Notes under the pieces: generated by a model
Told to the model about the DNA's origin: nothing
Database searches by the model: none
The model's input: only the letters and a program-made list of their open reading frames with translations
Position numbers and translations under genes: made by a program
Assembly (NCBI RefSeq): GCF_001579945.1
Contig: NZ_CP011971.1
Span: 1,886,001 to 1,950,000 of the forward strand
DNA from: Steroidobacter denitrificans
GTDB taxonomy: Bacteria; Pseudomonadota; Gammaproteobacteria; Steroidobacterales; Steroidobacteraceae
Reading direction: 5' to 3'
DNA: 64,000 nt
In this document: piece by piece, positions 35,791-43,811 of the stretch
Layout of the letters: the number at the start of each line of letters is the position of its first letter
How positions within the stretch are numbered: position 1 is the stretch's first letter

Positions 35791-36921
35791 TCAGGTGCCC
35801 GTCAGGTCCACCTTCACCACGCCGCCGGTGTCGTAGACGGCCAGGCCGCCGCGCATCTCGGCGAGCAACGTCACCAGGTTCTTGATGAAGTTGTCCCGGT
35901 CCTCGCTGCTCACCGCGGTCGTCACCGACTGTCGATCCAGTAGCGTGATGCGCCGCGTGTCGAGGATCAGCGCCGTGCCCTCCGCGAGCCCGGCCGCCCG
36001 CGCGACAGGCAGACGCCAGACGCTCGGCGCGGCGGGGTTGCCCCATCCGCCCGCGACGTACTGGCCGTCGCCCGAGTCGGCGCGCTCCGTCTCGAAGTCG
36101 CTCCAGTCCAGCGGGTTGAGCACGACCGCCTGCGCCACGTACCCCGTCGCCCACATCGCGGCGATGGCCTCGCTCAGGCGATCCACCGGGTGCGACTTCG
36201 TGTGCGCGAACACGCTCGCCTGCGGCACCAGCCCGTGGATCTTGTCCGTCGTGCCGTTGCCGTTGATGAGCAGGTCCTCGTACTTGGCCATCACGTCGAT
36301 GTTCAGGATGCCGCTCAGGATGTTCGACAACTGCGTGTTGTCGGCCAGCACCTGTCGGCTCGCGTGGGTCCAGTGCGCGACGGTGGCGATCTTCGTCGTG
36401 ACGAGGTTCGCGTCGAACTCCGTCTCGTTCTTCTGGTCGCCCTCGCTCTGCTGCACGCCGACGTTCGGCGTCCTCGTGAGCTGAACATACTCGTAGCTTT
36501 CGCCGCCGACCGGGGTCGAGGGCAGCAGGTCCACCAGCGTCAGCGGCGCGACGGCCGGGCCGACGGTGGGACCGCGCTGCGGCTGCGTCGGGAAGCCGTT
36601 GGAGCCGCCGCCCTCCGGCAGGTTGACCAGCGCCTTCAGCCGCTTGATCGACATGCCCTTGAGGGCGAAGCTCGCCAGCTTGGAATCGCCGTCGTGCATC
36701 GCCTTCACGCGGGTGGCGAACTCGCCGTCGAACGGGTTGGCGATGCCCGGCGCAGAGAGCCTGCGCCCCGTGCCGCCGTCCGCGACGATCTGTTCGAGCG
36801 CGTCGAGGCGTCCCTTGATCCCGGCGATGAAATTCTCGTCCGTGATACCGGCCGCTTTCAGCTTCGCGGCCAGCGCCTCCTTGACGGCTTCGATGAACTT
36901 CTTGCGTTCTTCGTCGTTCAT
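35791..36921 (-). CDS. HK97-type phage major capsid protein
   Basis: 376 aa. The N-terminal about 100 residues are charged and helical (ERKKFIEAVKEALAAKLKAA, GRLDALEQIVADGG), as in the scaffolding delta domain of HK97-family capsids. Then comes the capsid fold: SYEYVQLTRTPNVGV, a family-typical KIATVAHWTHASRQVLADN, DVMAKYEDLLINGNGT and IHGLVPQA, LNPLDWSDFE, then the C-terminal RDNFIKNLVTLLAEMRGGLA. No maturation protease gene is adjacent. It probably assembles shells or modifies helper-phage capsids; the role is inferred. Confidence 0.85.
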   Translation of the reverse strand: MNDEERKKFIEAVKEALAAKLKAAGITDENFIAGIKGRLDALEQIVADGGTGRRLSAPGIANPFDGEFATRVKAMHDGDSKLASFALKGMSIKRLKALVNLPEGGGSNGFPTQPQRGPTVGPAVAPLTLVDLLPSTPVGGESYEYVQLTRTPNVGVQQSEGDQKNETEFDANLVTTKIATVAHWTHASRQVLADNTQLSNILSGILNIDVMAKYEDLLINGNGTTDKIHGLVPQASVFAHTKSHPVDRLSEAIAAMWATGYVAQAVVLNPLDWSDFETERADSGDGQYVAGGWGNPAAPSVWRLPVARAAGLAEGTALILDTRRITLLDRQSVTTAVSSEDRDNFIKNLVTLLAEMRGGLAVYDTGGVVKVDLTGT

Positions 36922-37079
36922 GATGTGTGTCTCCAGAAACGGTGTTGATGATTCGAGTGATCACCGATTCGGGAAGCCGGCGTCGCGCAGGCTGGTGCGG
37001 CGGGTCGTATCCACAACATCACGCAGGGACGACGGGAGGATTGTCCGGCGGGGGATGGTTCGATGTACACCGCTCACGC

Positions 37080-37385
37080 TCATTTCCGTGTTCTCCACTG
37101 CGCGCCTCGCTTCCTGCGCGCGGCCCGCCGCCTCTCGTTGATCTTCTCGCGGTTCTCGGCGTAGTACGCCCGGCCGTACTTGGTCATGTAGTCTGGGTGC
37201 GAGGCGCGACGCGCCCGAGCCTTCGCAAGCTCGCTCTCGCGGTTCTTCGCGTACCATGCTTTCGCATAGCGTTTTCGCTTTGGCTTGTTCTTCTCGCGCC
37301 ATTCCTTCTGCGCAACGGCGATCTTTGCGCGATGCTGCACGCGGTACGTCTTCTTCTGCGCGAGGCGCTTCTTCACAGCCACCAT
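37080..37385 (-). CDS. Small Arg/Lys-rich protein
   Basis: About 101 aa from MVAVKKRLAQKKTYR; a slightly longer start is possible. It contains repeated units of the type KRYAKAWYAKNRE and GRAYYAENREKI, which resemble the basic repeats in front of some HNH endonuclease domains, but no HNH motif follows. It could bind nucleic acid or the capsid interior. Encoded just upstream of the capsid gene. Confidence 0.5.
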   Translation of the reverse strand: MVAVKKRLAQKKTYRVQHRAKIAVAQKEWREKNKPKRKRYAKAWYAKNRESELAKARARRASHPDYMTKYGRAYYAENREKINERRRAARRKRGAQWRTRK

Positions 37386-37437
37386 TGTCGTGACGCCCAT
37401 TCGATGAGTTGCCTGATCCGGCGACGGATGCGCGCGA

Positions 37438-37794
37438 TCATTGTAGGAACCTCTTGCGCATCTCCTCGTCGCGATCGAGGGAGCGCAGCGCCTTCATCAC
37501 GCCGACGATCCGGGTCCGGTCGATTCCGGCGTGGTCCATCAGCCGCCCGAAGTCTTCGACCGGCAGGCTCAACACGCGGTCGAAGCGGTCGCCGAAGTAC
37601 GCATACGAGAGCCGCTTGATCGTGTCGAGAATCCCGACCGCCGTCTCGCCATCAACGCCGGCCACGTCCATCAAGCGTCGAAGCTCGCCGCGCGGGAGCG
37701 CCATGAACTTCTGGAAGTGCAGTCCGAAGTACGCCCACGCGATCCGCTCGATCGCGTCGAAGTCAGGCCGCTGTTCGTCGTTCGTCGTCGTCAT
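37438..37794 (-). CDS. Small protein with internal duplication
   Basis: 118 aa made of two similar modules: IERIAWAYFGLHFQKFMALP with LRRLMDVAGVD, and IKRLSYAYFGDRFDRVLSLP with FGRLMDHAGID, about 40 residues apart. The modules share aromatic, Leu and Met positions and look like a duplicated helical unit. No family recognised. It sits between the capsid side and the D5-like gene of element B. Confidence 0.58.
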   Translation of the reverse strand: MTTTNDEQRPDFDAIERIAWAYFGLHFQKFMALPRGELRRLMDVAGVDGETAVGILDTIKRLSYAYFGDRFDRVLSLPVEDFGRLMDHAGIDRTRIVGVMKALRSLDRDEEMRKRFLQ

Positions 37795-38013
37795 CGTCGT
37801 TCACTCCTTCTCAAATTACGTTGCGCACTTTTGCCCGCCGTCGTTCACGGTGCCGCGATCCGCGTGCGGACGGATCGAACGTCGAGCATCGAAAATCGTT
37901 TTTGCCATAGATCCCTCGTCAAAATTGACCTGGGGACGCGGTGTCGAGACATCGACGCTTTGGCTTTTCAGGCACCCCTAGGGGCCGAAGGCAACGATGT
38001 AAAGTTGTTGCGC

Positions 38014-38514
38014 TCATCGCTTCGCCCTTCGCTGCGCGTTGCGCCGAGCCTTGAGGCGGTCCTTGTTCTTCAGGTAGTACTCGCGGCTCTTCCGCTTCCG
38101 TTCGTCCTCGGCCGCCTCGACCGTCTCCGCTTCCGCCGCCTCTTTCGTCTCCTTCACCCGACCGCTCAGCGCCATGTACGCATCGACGTAATCGCCGGCA
38201 CGCTCGATGTCCTTGCGCAATGCGCTTAGCCTCTCATCCTTGAAGCGCACGCCCTTGAGCGCGTAGGCGCTGTGCCACACGCCGTCCTCCTGCCAGCGAC
38301 ACGTACAGGCCACGATGCCGTGGTCCTGCTCCAAAGCTGCGAGGAAGGGAACAGGGTCGAGCCTGCGGTGCTTCACGTCGCGCACCTCGCACCAGAGGAC
38401 GTAAGCCTTGTGCATGGCACCGATGGACACGTGATCCGATGCGCTGAGCACGCAGCACTCGTCGAGGAACTTGCGGACGTGATCGATGGCGGGATGCTGT
38501 GCGCGCGATGTCAT
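38014..38514 (-). CDS. D5-like C-terminal winged-helix protein, basic tail
   Basis: 166 aa. The N-terminal HVRKFLDECCVLSASDHVSI followed by MHKAYVLWCEVRDVKHRR resembles the winged-helix segment at the end of phage D5/primase-helicases (a FLxE.C ... Y..WC pattern). The C-terminal third is highly charged (ERKRKSREYYLKNKDRLKAR). It may work with the VirE primase, or be an ori-binding subunit: the candidate origin lies just upstream. Confidence 0.55.
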   Translation of the reverse strand: MTSRAQHPAIDHVRKFLDECCVLSASDHVSIGAMHKAYVLWCEVRDVKHRRLDPVPFLAALEQDHGIVACTCRWQEDGVWHSAYALKGVRFKDERLSALRKDIERAGDYVDAYMALSGRVKETKEAAEAETVEAAEDERKRKSREYYLKNKDRLKARRNAQRRAKR

Positions 38515-38548
38515 GACAGCGCCGCTCCGCCGAGGCCGGAAACCGGCA

Positions 38549-38657
38549 ACTGCATCACTGCATCATCAGCATCATTTTCCCTAATAGAGCAGAATTTAGG
38601 GCTATGGCAGTTTGGGCTGTAATAGGGAAAATGATGCATGATGCTGCTGTGATGCAG
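38549..38657. other. Candidate replication origin: iteron inverted repeat
   Basis: Three copies of GCATCA (38552, 38560 and 38569) face three inverted copies, TGATGC (38632, 38639 and 38650), across a 57-nt AT-richer centre. The outer arms match as CTGCATCAC... and share a GCATCATTTTCCCTA block. Paired iterons around an AT-rich core next to a primase/helicase gene are the design of SaPI-type island origins. It fills the only gap between the primase and the D5-like gene. Confidence 0.55.
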
Positions 38658-38683
38658 CCGGCCTAATTGCGCTGTGTCGAGGT

Positions 38684-39081
38684 TCATTTCGCCTCCTTCG
38701 GCCTGACGTACACACGCGCGGAAGGCGATTTTTTCCGCCATCCGAGCGCCCTGAAGATCTTTCCGACCCGACCCGCGTTGAACTGCGTGAGCTTCTCCGC
38801 CCCGACGCCAAGCTCCTTGAGCGCCTCTCCGGGGAGCAGCTCGTCCCTGTCCTTCAGGCTTCCGGTCTTGAGCATCACGGACAGCTCGTCGTGCCACGGG
38901 TCTCTGAGCCTGCGACCCTCCGCCTGCTTGGCCGCGAGCGATTCGAGTTCGGAGTCCAGGTGCCAGCGTTCGCCTTGCTTGTAGCGCGCGTGCGCTTCGG
39001 CCCAGAGCTGATCGCGGTCGCGCGTCAGGCGCACGAGGTTCACGCCGCCGCACCTGACAGGCCAGAAGCGCCTGTTGCCGG
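38684..39081 (-). pseudogene. VirE-type primase/helicase, 3' part (after IS3)
   Basis: Encodes the C-terminus of the broken gene: TGNRRFWPVRCGGVNLVRL, then DRDQLWAEAHARYKQGERWH, typical of VirE/D5 proteins (DTGNRRFWP and LWAEA..Y..GE.W), and ends SARVYVRPKEAK. Removing the IS and one CCGG duplication rejoins DDT-GNRRFW in frame with 40346-42048. The last 39-81 nt include the duplicated target CCGG. Confidence 0.88.
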
Positions 39082-39110
39082 TGATCTTGCCTCGATTCGA
39101 CGTACACCAC

Positions 39111-39974
39111 CTATGCAGCCCTGAGACTGGATTCAGCAGCAGCCGGCGTCTGATAGCCGATCGATGAATGCATTCGTTGCAGATTGTAGAAGCCTTCTAT
39201 CCAGTTGACGAGGTCGAGTCGAGCTTGGGCTCGCGTTTCGTAACGCAGTTGATAGACGCGCTCAACTTTCAACGTCTTGAAGAAACTTTCAATTGGGGAG
39301 TTGTCCCAGCAGTTCGCACGCCGACTCATCGACTGAACCATTCGGAAGTCCTTGATCATGTTGCGATATCGGTCGCTTGCGTACGGGCTGCCGCGATCGG
39401 TATGCATGATCAGATCCCCCGCCGGTTTGCGACGCCAATACGCCGAGCGCAGAGCGCTGCACACCAGGTCGGCATTGATGCGATCGCTCATTGAGCAGCC
39501 CACGATGCGCCGGCTGCTCAGATCCATCACCGCAGCCAAGTACAGCCAGCCCTCGCCGGTCGCAACGAACGTGATGTCGGCCACCCACGCCTGGTTGACC
39601 GACCAGCCATCGAATCGACGCTCCAGAACGTTGGCCGCGATCGGCTTGCGATGATTCGAGTCGGTCGTTACACGGTAGGCACGCTTGTAGACCGGCCGTA
39701 GACCCTGGCGGTGCAGGCTCTTGCGCACCCGTTCGTGGCCAACCGTGAGCCCCTGGCTGCGCAGGCCTTCTACGATCCGCGGACGCCCGTAGCTGCGTCC
39801 GCTAGCCGCATGCATCGCCGCCACTCGTGCGTCGAGCGCCGCATTGGCCAGTGTACGTTCGCTCGGCGGGCGGCCACGCCATTGGCAGTAGCCCGAGCGC
39901 GAGACGGCGAGCAGCCGGCACAATCGGCTCACACTGTACTGGTCGCGATGTGCTTCGATCCAGGCGTACCTCAC
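39111..39974 (-). CDS. IS3-family transposase OrfB (DDE integrase domain)
   Basis: 287 aa. After an HTH-like N-terminus (QYSVSRLCRLLAVSRSGYCQ) the DDE catalytic core is clear: Asp in WVADITFVATGEGW, Asp in LIMHTDRGSPYAS and Glu in NCWDNSPIESFFKTLK. In IS3 elements OrfB is normally made as an OrfAB fusion by -1 frameshifting on a run of A; here the A7-G (40004-40010) in the orfA tail is the likely site. Confidence 0.94.
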   Translation of the reverse strand: MRYAWIEAHRDQYSVSRLCRLLAVSRSGYCQWRGRPPSERTLANAALDARVAAMHAASGRSYGRPRIVEGLRSQGLTVGHERVRKSLHRQGLRPVYKRAYRVTTDSNHRKPIAANVLERRFDGWSVNQAWVADITFVATGEGWLYLAAVMDLSSRRIVGCSMSDRINADLVCSALRSAYWRRKPAGDLIMHTDRGSPYASDRYRNMIKDFRMVQSMSRRANCWDNSPIESFFKTLKVERVYQLRYETRAQARLDLVNWIEGFYNLQRMHSSIGYQTPAAAESSLRAA

Positions 39975-40282
39975 CGCGATTCCCTTGCGAAATACGCCGC
40001 CGCTTTTTTTACGATCTCAAGATCTAACTTGGCGTTCGCCAGTTCGCGACGCAACCGGGTGTTCTCAATCTCCAACTCCGACACGGGCCGCTTTACCGGC
40101 GCTGCCCCAGGCTCGCCAAGCGTCCCCGCCTTGCTGCGGCGAACCCAGTTCGTTACCGTGGACTGCGGAATCCCTAAGCGCTTGGCTGCAGGATTACCTC
40201 CGATCGACGCCGCAAGTCGCACCGCTTCGATCTTGAACTCATCCGTATACTGCCGGTTCGACGTGTACTCTTTCTTGCCCAT
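39971..40282 (-). CDS. IS3-family transposase OrfA
   Basis: 103 aa starting MGKKEYTSNRQYTDEFKIEA. The helix-turn-helix is AAKRLGIPQSTVTNWVRRSK, then a leucine-zipper-like segment ELEIENTRLRRELANAKLDL. It ends KKAAAYFARESR, overlapping orfB by 4 nt. The run of seven A in front of this tail is the probable -1 frameshift site. Confidence 0.92.
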   Translation of the reverse strand: MGKKEYTSNRQYTDEFKIEAVRLAASIGGNPAAKRLGIPQSTVTNWVRRSKAGTLGEPGAAPVKRPVSELEIENTRLRRELANAKLDLEIVKKAAAYFARESR

Positions 40283-40345
40283 TTCGTTCTCCCGTTCATC
40301 AGAAAATACCAATAATCTGATGTACGTGAAACCGAGGCAGCGTCA

Positions 40346-42048
40346 CCGGTGTCGTCGATCAGGTATTGGTCCTCGTTGGTCGTGCCGGCGAACACGCACT
40401 GTCGCGGGTACTCGATCTCGAACCTGCCGAACGCTGGCCGGAACCGTTCGACCCGGCGTGTGATGAACGCCTTGACTGTTTCGATCTCGCTCTTTCTGAA
40501 CTGCGCCAGCTCGGGAAGCTCGATGATCCACTTCCCCCTGATGTGGTCGGCGGCGTCCTTGCTCGACAGGTCGCCGGGAAGCGAGTCGGAGAAGTGCTCG
40601 TCTCCGGCGAGCGCACGCAGCGCGCTACTTTTCTTCTTGCCTTGCCCGCCTTCGAGCACCAGCGCGTAGTCGGCCTGGCATCCCGGCTCGATGACCCGAG
40701 CTATCGCCGCGATCATCCACTTCGCCCCGACCGCCCGCAGGTACGCCTCGGGCGCACCCTTCGCCTGAAGGTACGTGGTCAGCCAGTCGTCTAGCCTCGG
40801 CTTGCCGTCCCACTCCAACCGCTTCAGGTAGTCGCGGATCGGGTGGAACGACCAGCGCGAGCGGGCCCATGTGCCCAGCGCCCCGTCCACCTTGTCGCGC
40901 CCGATGCGCGGCATGTAGTGGCGCTGCACGTACTGCTGCATGGCGACCGAGTCCTCGTCGCGCCACTGTCGCGGGTACTCGTCGCTAGCGACTACGGCGG
41001 TGTCGCCGGGCACCGGGCGCACGAGCACGCGGCGCATGCTCAGTTCGTCATAGCGGACCATGCCGGCGAGCGACGAGTCGTGCTCCACGATCAGGCGCAC
41101 GTTCTCCTCGTCGGCGATGATCGATCCGCCGTCGCCGCGCCGTAGCTGCGACCTCACGGCTCCCTGCGGGAACTTCACCTTCGCGCTGGCTAACATCCTC
41201 GGGATGTTGCCGAGCGTCTTTTCCCAACTGCTCTTGCGTTTCGGGTTGTCCTGCCCCTCGCTCTCGAACATCAGCGCGCGCAGCCGGCGCAGGGCGTCCT
41301 TCTCCAGCTCGCCGTTGCAGATCGCCCGCGCGGTTAGCTGCACCATCGGTCCGTGAAAGCTCTCGCCGCTCTTGATGAGCCGTTCCAGCTCCCCGTCGCT
41401 GGCGCGCTGGATGATCGCCTTCGGTTCGTCGCTATCGTCGTCGTCCGTTTCGAGGTCGCCTTGCGCAGCGCCCAAGGCTTCCGCGATCTCATCGATGCCG
41501 AACCTGTTGCCGGTCCACTCGACCATGTGAACGCCGAAGGGCTCGCCGTGCTCGCGCTTGTTGTTCACGCCGCAGTGGATGCGGGCGTACCTGGCCGCGT
41601 TGTTGCCGCTCTTGTCGCCGAGCCCCAGGGCTACGACCTTCTCCAACACGGGTCGGACCTGCGCGGCCGTGGCCCCTTCCGTCAGGAAGTACCACCACTG
41701 ATAGTTGCCTTCGCTGGTCTGGACGCGCGCCGTGGGCTTGCCTAGCGTCCTGAACAGCTTTGCCGCATCGCCCTTGGTGGTCGGATCATCGACCACGATG
41801 GCGACGCACGCGATCATGTTCTCGATGGTCCTGCCCTTGGCTTTCGGCGGGAACGCGGCTGTCGAGACGTAGTGGTTCAGGCGCGGCGAGAACTCGCGGT
41901 CATCGTCCACGCGGATGGCGCGCCCCTGCCACGACGGGTCGTCGGCGTCGGGGAACGAGGTGATCCACGCCCGCGCTTCGCCCCCGACAGGTCCGACCAG
42001 CTCGCGCAGGAACTCCATCGGCGAGATGACCTTGCCGGCCTTGCTCAT
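40346..42048 (-). pseudogene. VirE-type primase/helicase, 5' part (broken by IS3)
   Basis: About 568 codons from MSKAGKVISPMEFLREL to the IS. A primase-like N-terminal region (NYQWWYFLTEGATAAQVRPV, NAARYARIHCGVNNK) is followed by the PF05272-like helicase: DYLKRLEWDGKPRLDDWLTT, Walker A LVLEGGQGKKKSSALRALA, and ELAQFRKSEIETVKAFITRR, then FAGTTNEDQYLIDDTG where the IS3 cuts. The 5' part overlaps the zinc-ribbon gene by 4 nt. Without the C-terminus the protein is probably non-functional, so element B could not replicate by itself. Confidence 0.9.
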
Positions 42049-42299
42049 CGCGCATCGAACCACTTGATCAAGATCCGGTGCCTCTCGATCCTGATCGTGA
42101 GTCGTGCGCCGCACTCGCCGCATTGGAGGTGCGCGCCAGACAGGATTCCGGCGTCGTTTTCAGAGTCCGATTCCTTGACCGCAAACGCCTGGTGCTTCTT
42201 CACGTCGGTCGAGCCGCACGTCGGGCACAGCAGCGGGACCACCGTTCGCCCCTCCGCCGGCTCCACGAATCTGATCGCTGTATTATCTGCTCCGCTCAC
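42045..42299 (-). CDS. Small zinc-ribbon protein
   Basis: 84 aa with CPTCGSTD and CGECGARL, two CxxC pairs likely to hold zinc. It overlaps the HNH gene by 17 nt and the primase gene by 4 nt. Zinc ribbons of this kind are frequent near phage replication genes; function unknown. Confidence 0.65.
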   Translation of the reverse strand: MSGADNTAIRFVEPAEGRTVVPLLCPTCGSTDVKKHQAFAVKESDSENDAGILSGAHLQCGECGARLTIRIERHRILIKWFDAR

Positions 42300-43005
42300 T
42301 TCTGTTCTCCCCGGATGGTTGTGGGCGCTTCATCAGTTCGATGTCTTCGGGTTCCGGCGTTGTCGCGTCGGGACCCGTTTCTTTTTGGGCGCACAGCCGC
42401 TCGATCTTCTCGAACCGCTCGCGCATCCAGTCGGGAAGGTCGGCCATGAACTCGGGATCTCGCGCCAGCCGTTTAGCCTCGCGAATCTCTGCCTGCCGTA
42501 GCTGTCTGAGGGCGTCGTGATCACGCTCGACTCTTGGCGTCGGAGTGGCGAGCGCCTTGCGTCCCTCGCAGGTCCGCGCAAGCCTGTTGACGCGGGCGTG
42601 CATCGCGCGAACCTGCCATGCCAACTGCGCCGCGATGAGGACTCTCACTCTCGGCCGAAAGTCGTGCAGGTCGTCGAGCATGTTGAACATCGTCGTCGGG
42701 TCGATGATGGCGCACCGACCGTAGATGAACGCCCACTCGCCTTCGTTGTGAAGCACGGTCCTGTGCTCTTCTTCGATCTGGTCTTCGGCCCATGCGTACT
42801 GTTCTTTCTCGCCCGCGCGGTCCTTGCGCTGGTGACACTTCGCGCAGGCCCACACGGTCCACTCGCCGCCAGCACTGGCCGGGACAGGGAAGTGATCGCG
42901 CTCGAATCCCGCGTCGTCGGAGTAAGGCGCATCGCAGTAGAAGCAGCACCCGTCGCTCGGCGGCTTGAACCTGCGAACGCATTCAAGGATGTCCACGATG
43001 ATCAC
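42283..43005 (-). CDS. HNH-like endonuclease domain protein
   Basis: 240 aa. Residues 18-65 hold CCFYCDAPYSDDAGFERDHF and WACAKCHQRKDRAG, i.e. paired Cys around an ERDH core, the pattern of an HNH/Zn-finger nuclease. The rest is helical and charged. HNH proteins often stimulate terminase cutting in phages. Overlaps the upstream gene by 4 nt. Confidence 0.72.
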   Translation of the reverse strand: MIIVDILECVRRFKPPSDGCCFYCDAPYSDDAGFERDHFPVPASAGGEWTVWACAKCHQRKDRAGEKEQYAWAEDQIEEEHRTVLHNEGEWAFIYGRCAIIDPTTMFNMLDDLHDFRPRVRVLIAAQLAWQVRAMHARVNRLARTCEGRKALATPTPRVERDHDALRQLRQAEIREAKRLARDPEFMADLPDWMRERFEKIERLCAQKETGPDATTPEPEDIELMKRPQPSGENRSERSR

Positions 43006-43268
43006 GCCGCAGGCTCGTCAACGGTGGCCTTGCGCGCCTCGTTCGCGGCGACCTTGAAGTTCTGCACGCGCTCGGCCTTGCTCTTGACCCACCTGATGTA
43101 GGGATCGGCGAACACGACCAGCTCGCGGCCGACGCGCGAGACCGCGCCGCAGCTCATCAGCTCCTTGCGGTAGACGCGCAGCACGCGGCGGGCGCGAAGG
43201 GAGTCGTTGGGATATACGTCGTCTGGCCAGTCGGCCAGCGACCACGATCTGAACTTGTTCTCGCTCAT
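43002..43268 (-). CDS. Small basic protein, possible excisionase-like DNA-binding protein
   Basis: 88 aa from MSENKFRSWSLADWPDDVYP; an upstream in-frame start is less favoured. It contains RVLRVYRKELMSCGAVSRVG followed by ELVVFADPYIRWVK, a possible winged-helix arrangement. It is the first gene after the operator dyads at 43327, so it may lead the replication operon. Family assignment is uncertain. Confidence 0.5.
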   Translation of the reverse strand: MSENKFRSWSLADWPDDVYPNDSLRARRVLRVYRKELMSCGAVSRVGRELVVFADPYIRWVKSKAERVQNFKVAANEARKATVDEPAA

Positions 43269-43300
43269 CTGTGCGCTCCGGTATCCGGGACGCACAGTTA

Positions 43301-43368
43301 TTTATACTGACGTGAGCGGGTTTGGAATCAACCAGCCAGTTGATGCAGGGATCAACTAGGGAGTTGAT
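43301..43368 (-). promoter_or_regulatory. Twin operator dyads and promoter of the element B replication operon
   Basis: Two 18-bp dyads, ATCAAC-N6-GTTGAT, lie at 43327-43344 and 43351-43368, 24 bp apart. A -10-like TATAAA (43301-43306, minus strand) with TTGATT as possible -35 inside the first dyad (spacer 19) points at the 43268 start. The second dyad overlaps the regulator's stop codon. This is a likely repressor switch for the operon. Confidence 0.6.
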
Positions 43369-43811
43369 GCGTCGGGATCAGCCAGTTGCCCGGTCGTCGC
43401 GGCGCGGACGAGCGCGATGAACTCTAGCCGCGTGGCTACTCCGAACTCGGCGCGCAGCATCCTGAGAACCTCACCGTACTTCTTCTCGTACTTCCATAGC
43501 GCCTGCGTCGAAACGTCGAGGATCTCGATCATCTCTTTCCTCGTGCCCGGTGAGCGCCCTTGCATGATGAGCGCCTGCGCGTCCTTCTTCGGCATCGTCA
43601 AGAACTCCGCGACGAAGTAGCGTTGCGGCGTGATACGCTTATCGGATACCGCTGCGACCAGTCCGCCGTTGTCCTCGGTGAACTTTTTCACCGCTGCGGA
43701 GATGAGCGCGGATGCGAGTACGCCGTTCGCGAGGGTCGTGTCGTAGAGACCTCTCGGGATCGTCAGGCCCATCGAAGTCATGAACTCGTGCAGGGCGTCG
43801 GTGCGTTTCAT
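43356..43811 (-). CDS. Putative transcriptional regulator of element B
   Basis: 151 aa starting MKRTDALHEFMTSMGLTIPR, overlapping int by 4 nt. The C-terminal region, with QGRSPGTRKEMIEILDVSTQ and VATRLEFIALVRA, resembles a LuxR-type helix-turn-helix. Two dyads at its 3' end are candidate operators. It may be the element's repressor or activator; the identity of the domain is tentative. Confidence 0.6.
   Translation of the reverse strand: MKRTDALHEFMTSMGLTIPRGLYDTTLANGVLASALISAAVKKFTEDNGGLVAAVSDKRITPQRYFVAEFLTMPKKDAQALIMQGRSPGTRKEMIEILDVSTQALWKYEKKYGEVLRMLRAEFGVATRLEFIALVRAATTGQLADPDASTP

Larger units (their letters stand above)
39082..40345 (-). mobile_element. IS3-family insertion sequence
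   Basis: A 1264-bp element with 27-bp imperfect inverted ends sharing TGA...TGCCTCG and ACGTACA, and a 4-bp target duplication CCGG at 39078-39081 and 40346-40349. It encodes orfA and orfB on the minus strand, linked by a frameshift site. It interrupts the VirE gene of element B. Confidence 0.93.

Noticed and set aside
35668-35943. Possible second plus-strand gene after the 35438 gene (TGATG junction)
   Set aside because: It runs more than 150 nt into the capsid gene on the opposite strand and its later codons mirror that gene. Only the first 30 residues could be real, so it is left out.
35720-36964. Alternative frame of 414 codons overlapping the capsid gene
   Set aside because: It is an Arg/Gly/Ala-rich shadow; the capsid frame contains conserved motifs and a sensible start.
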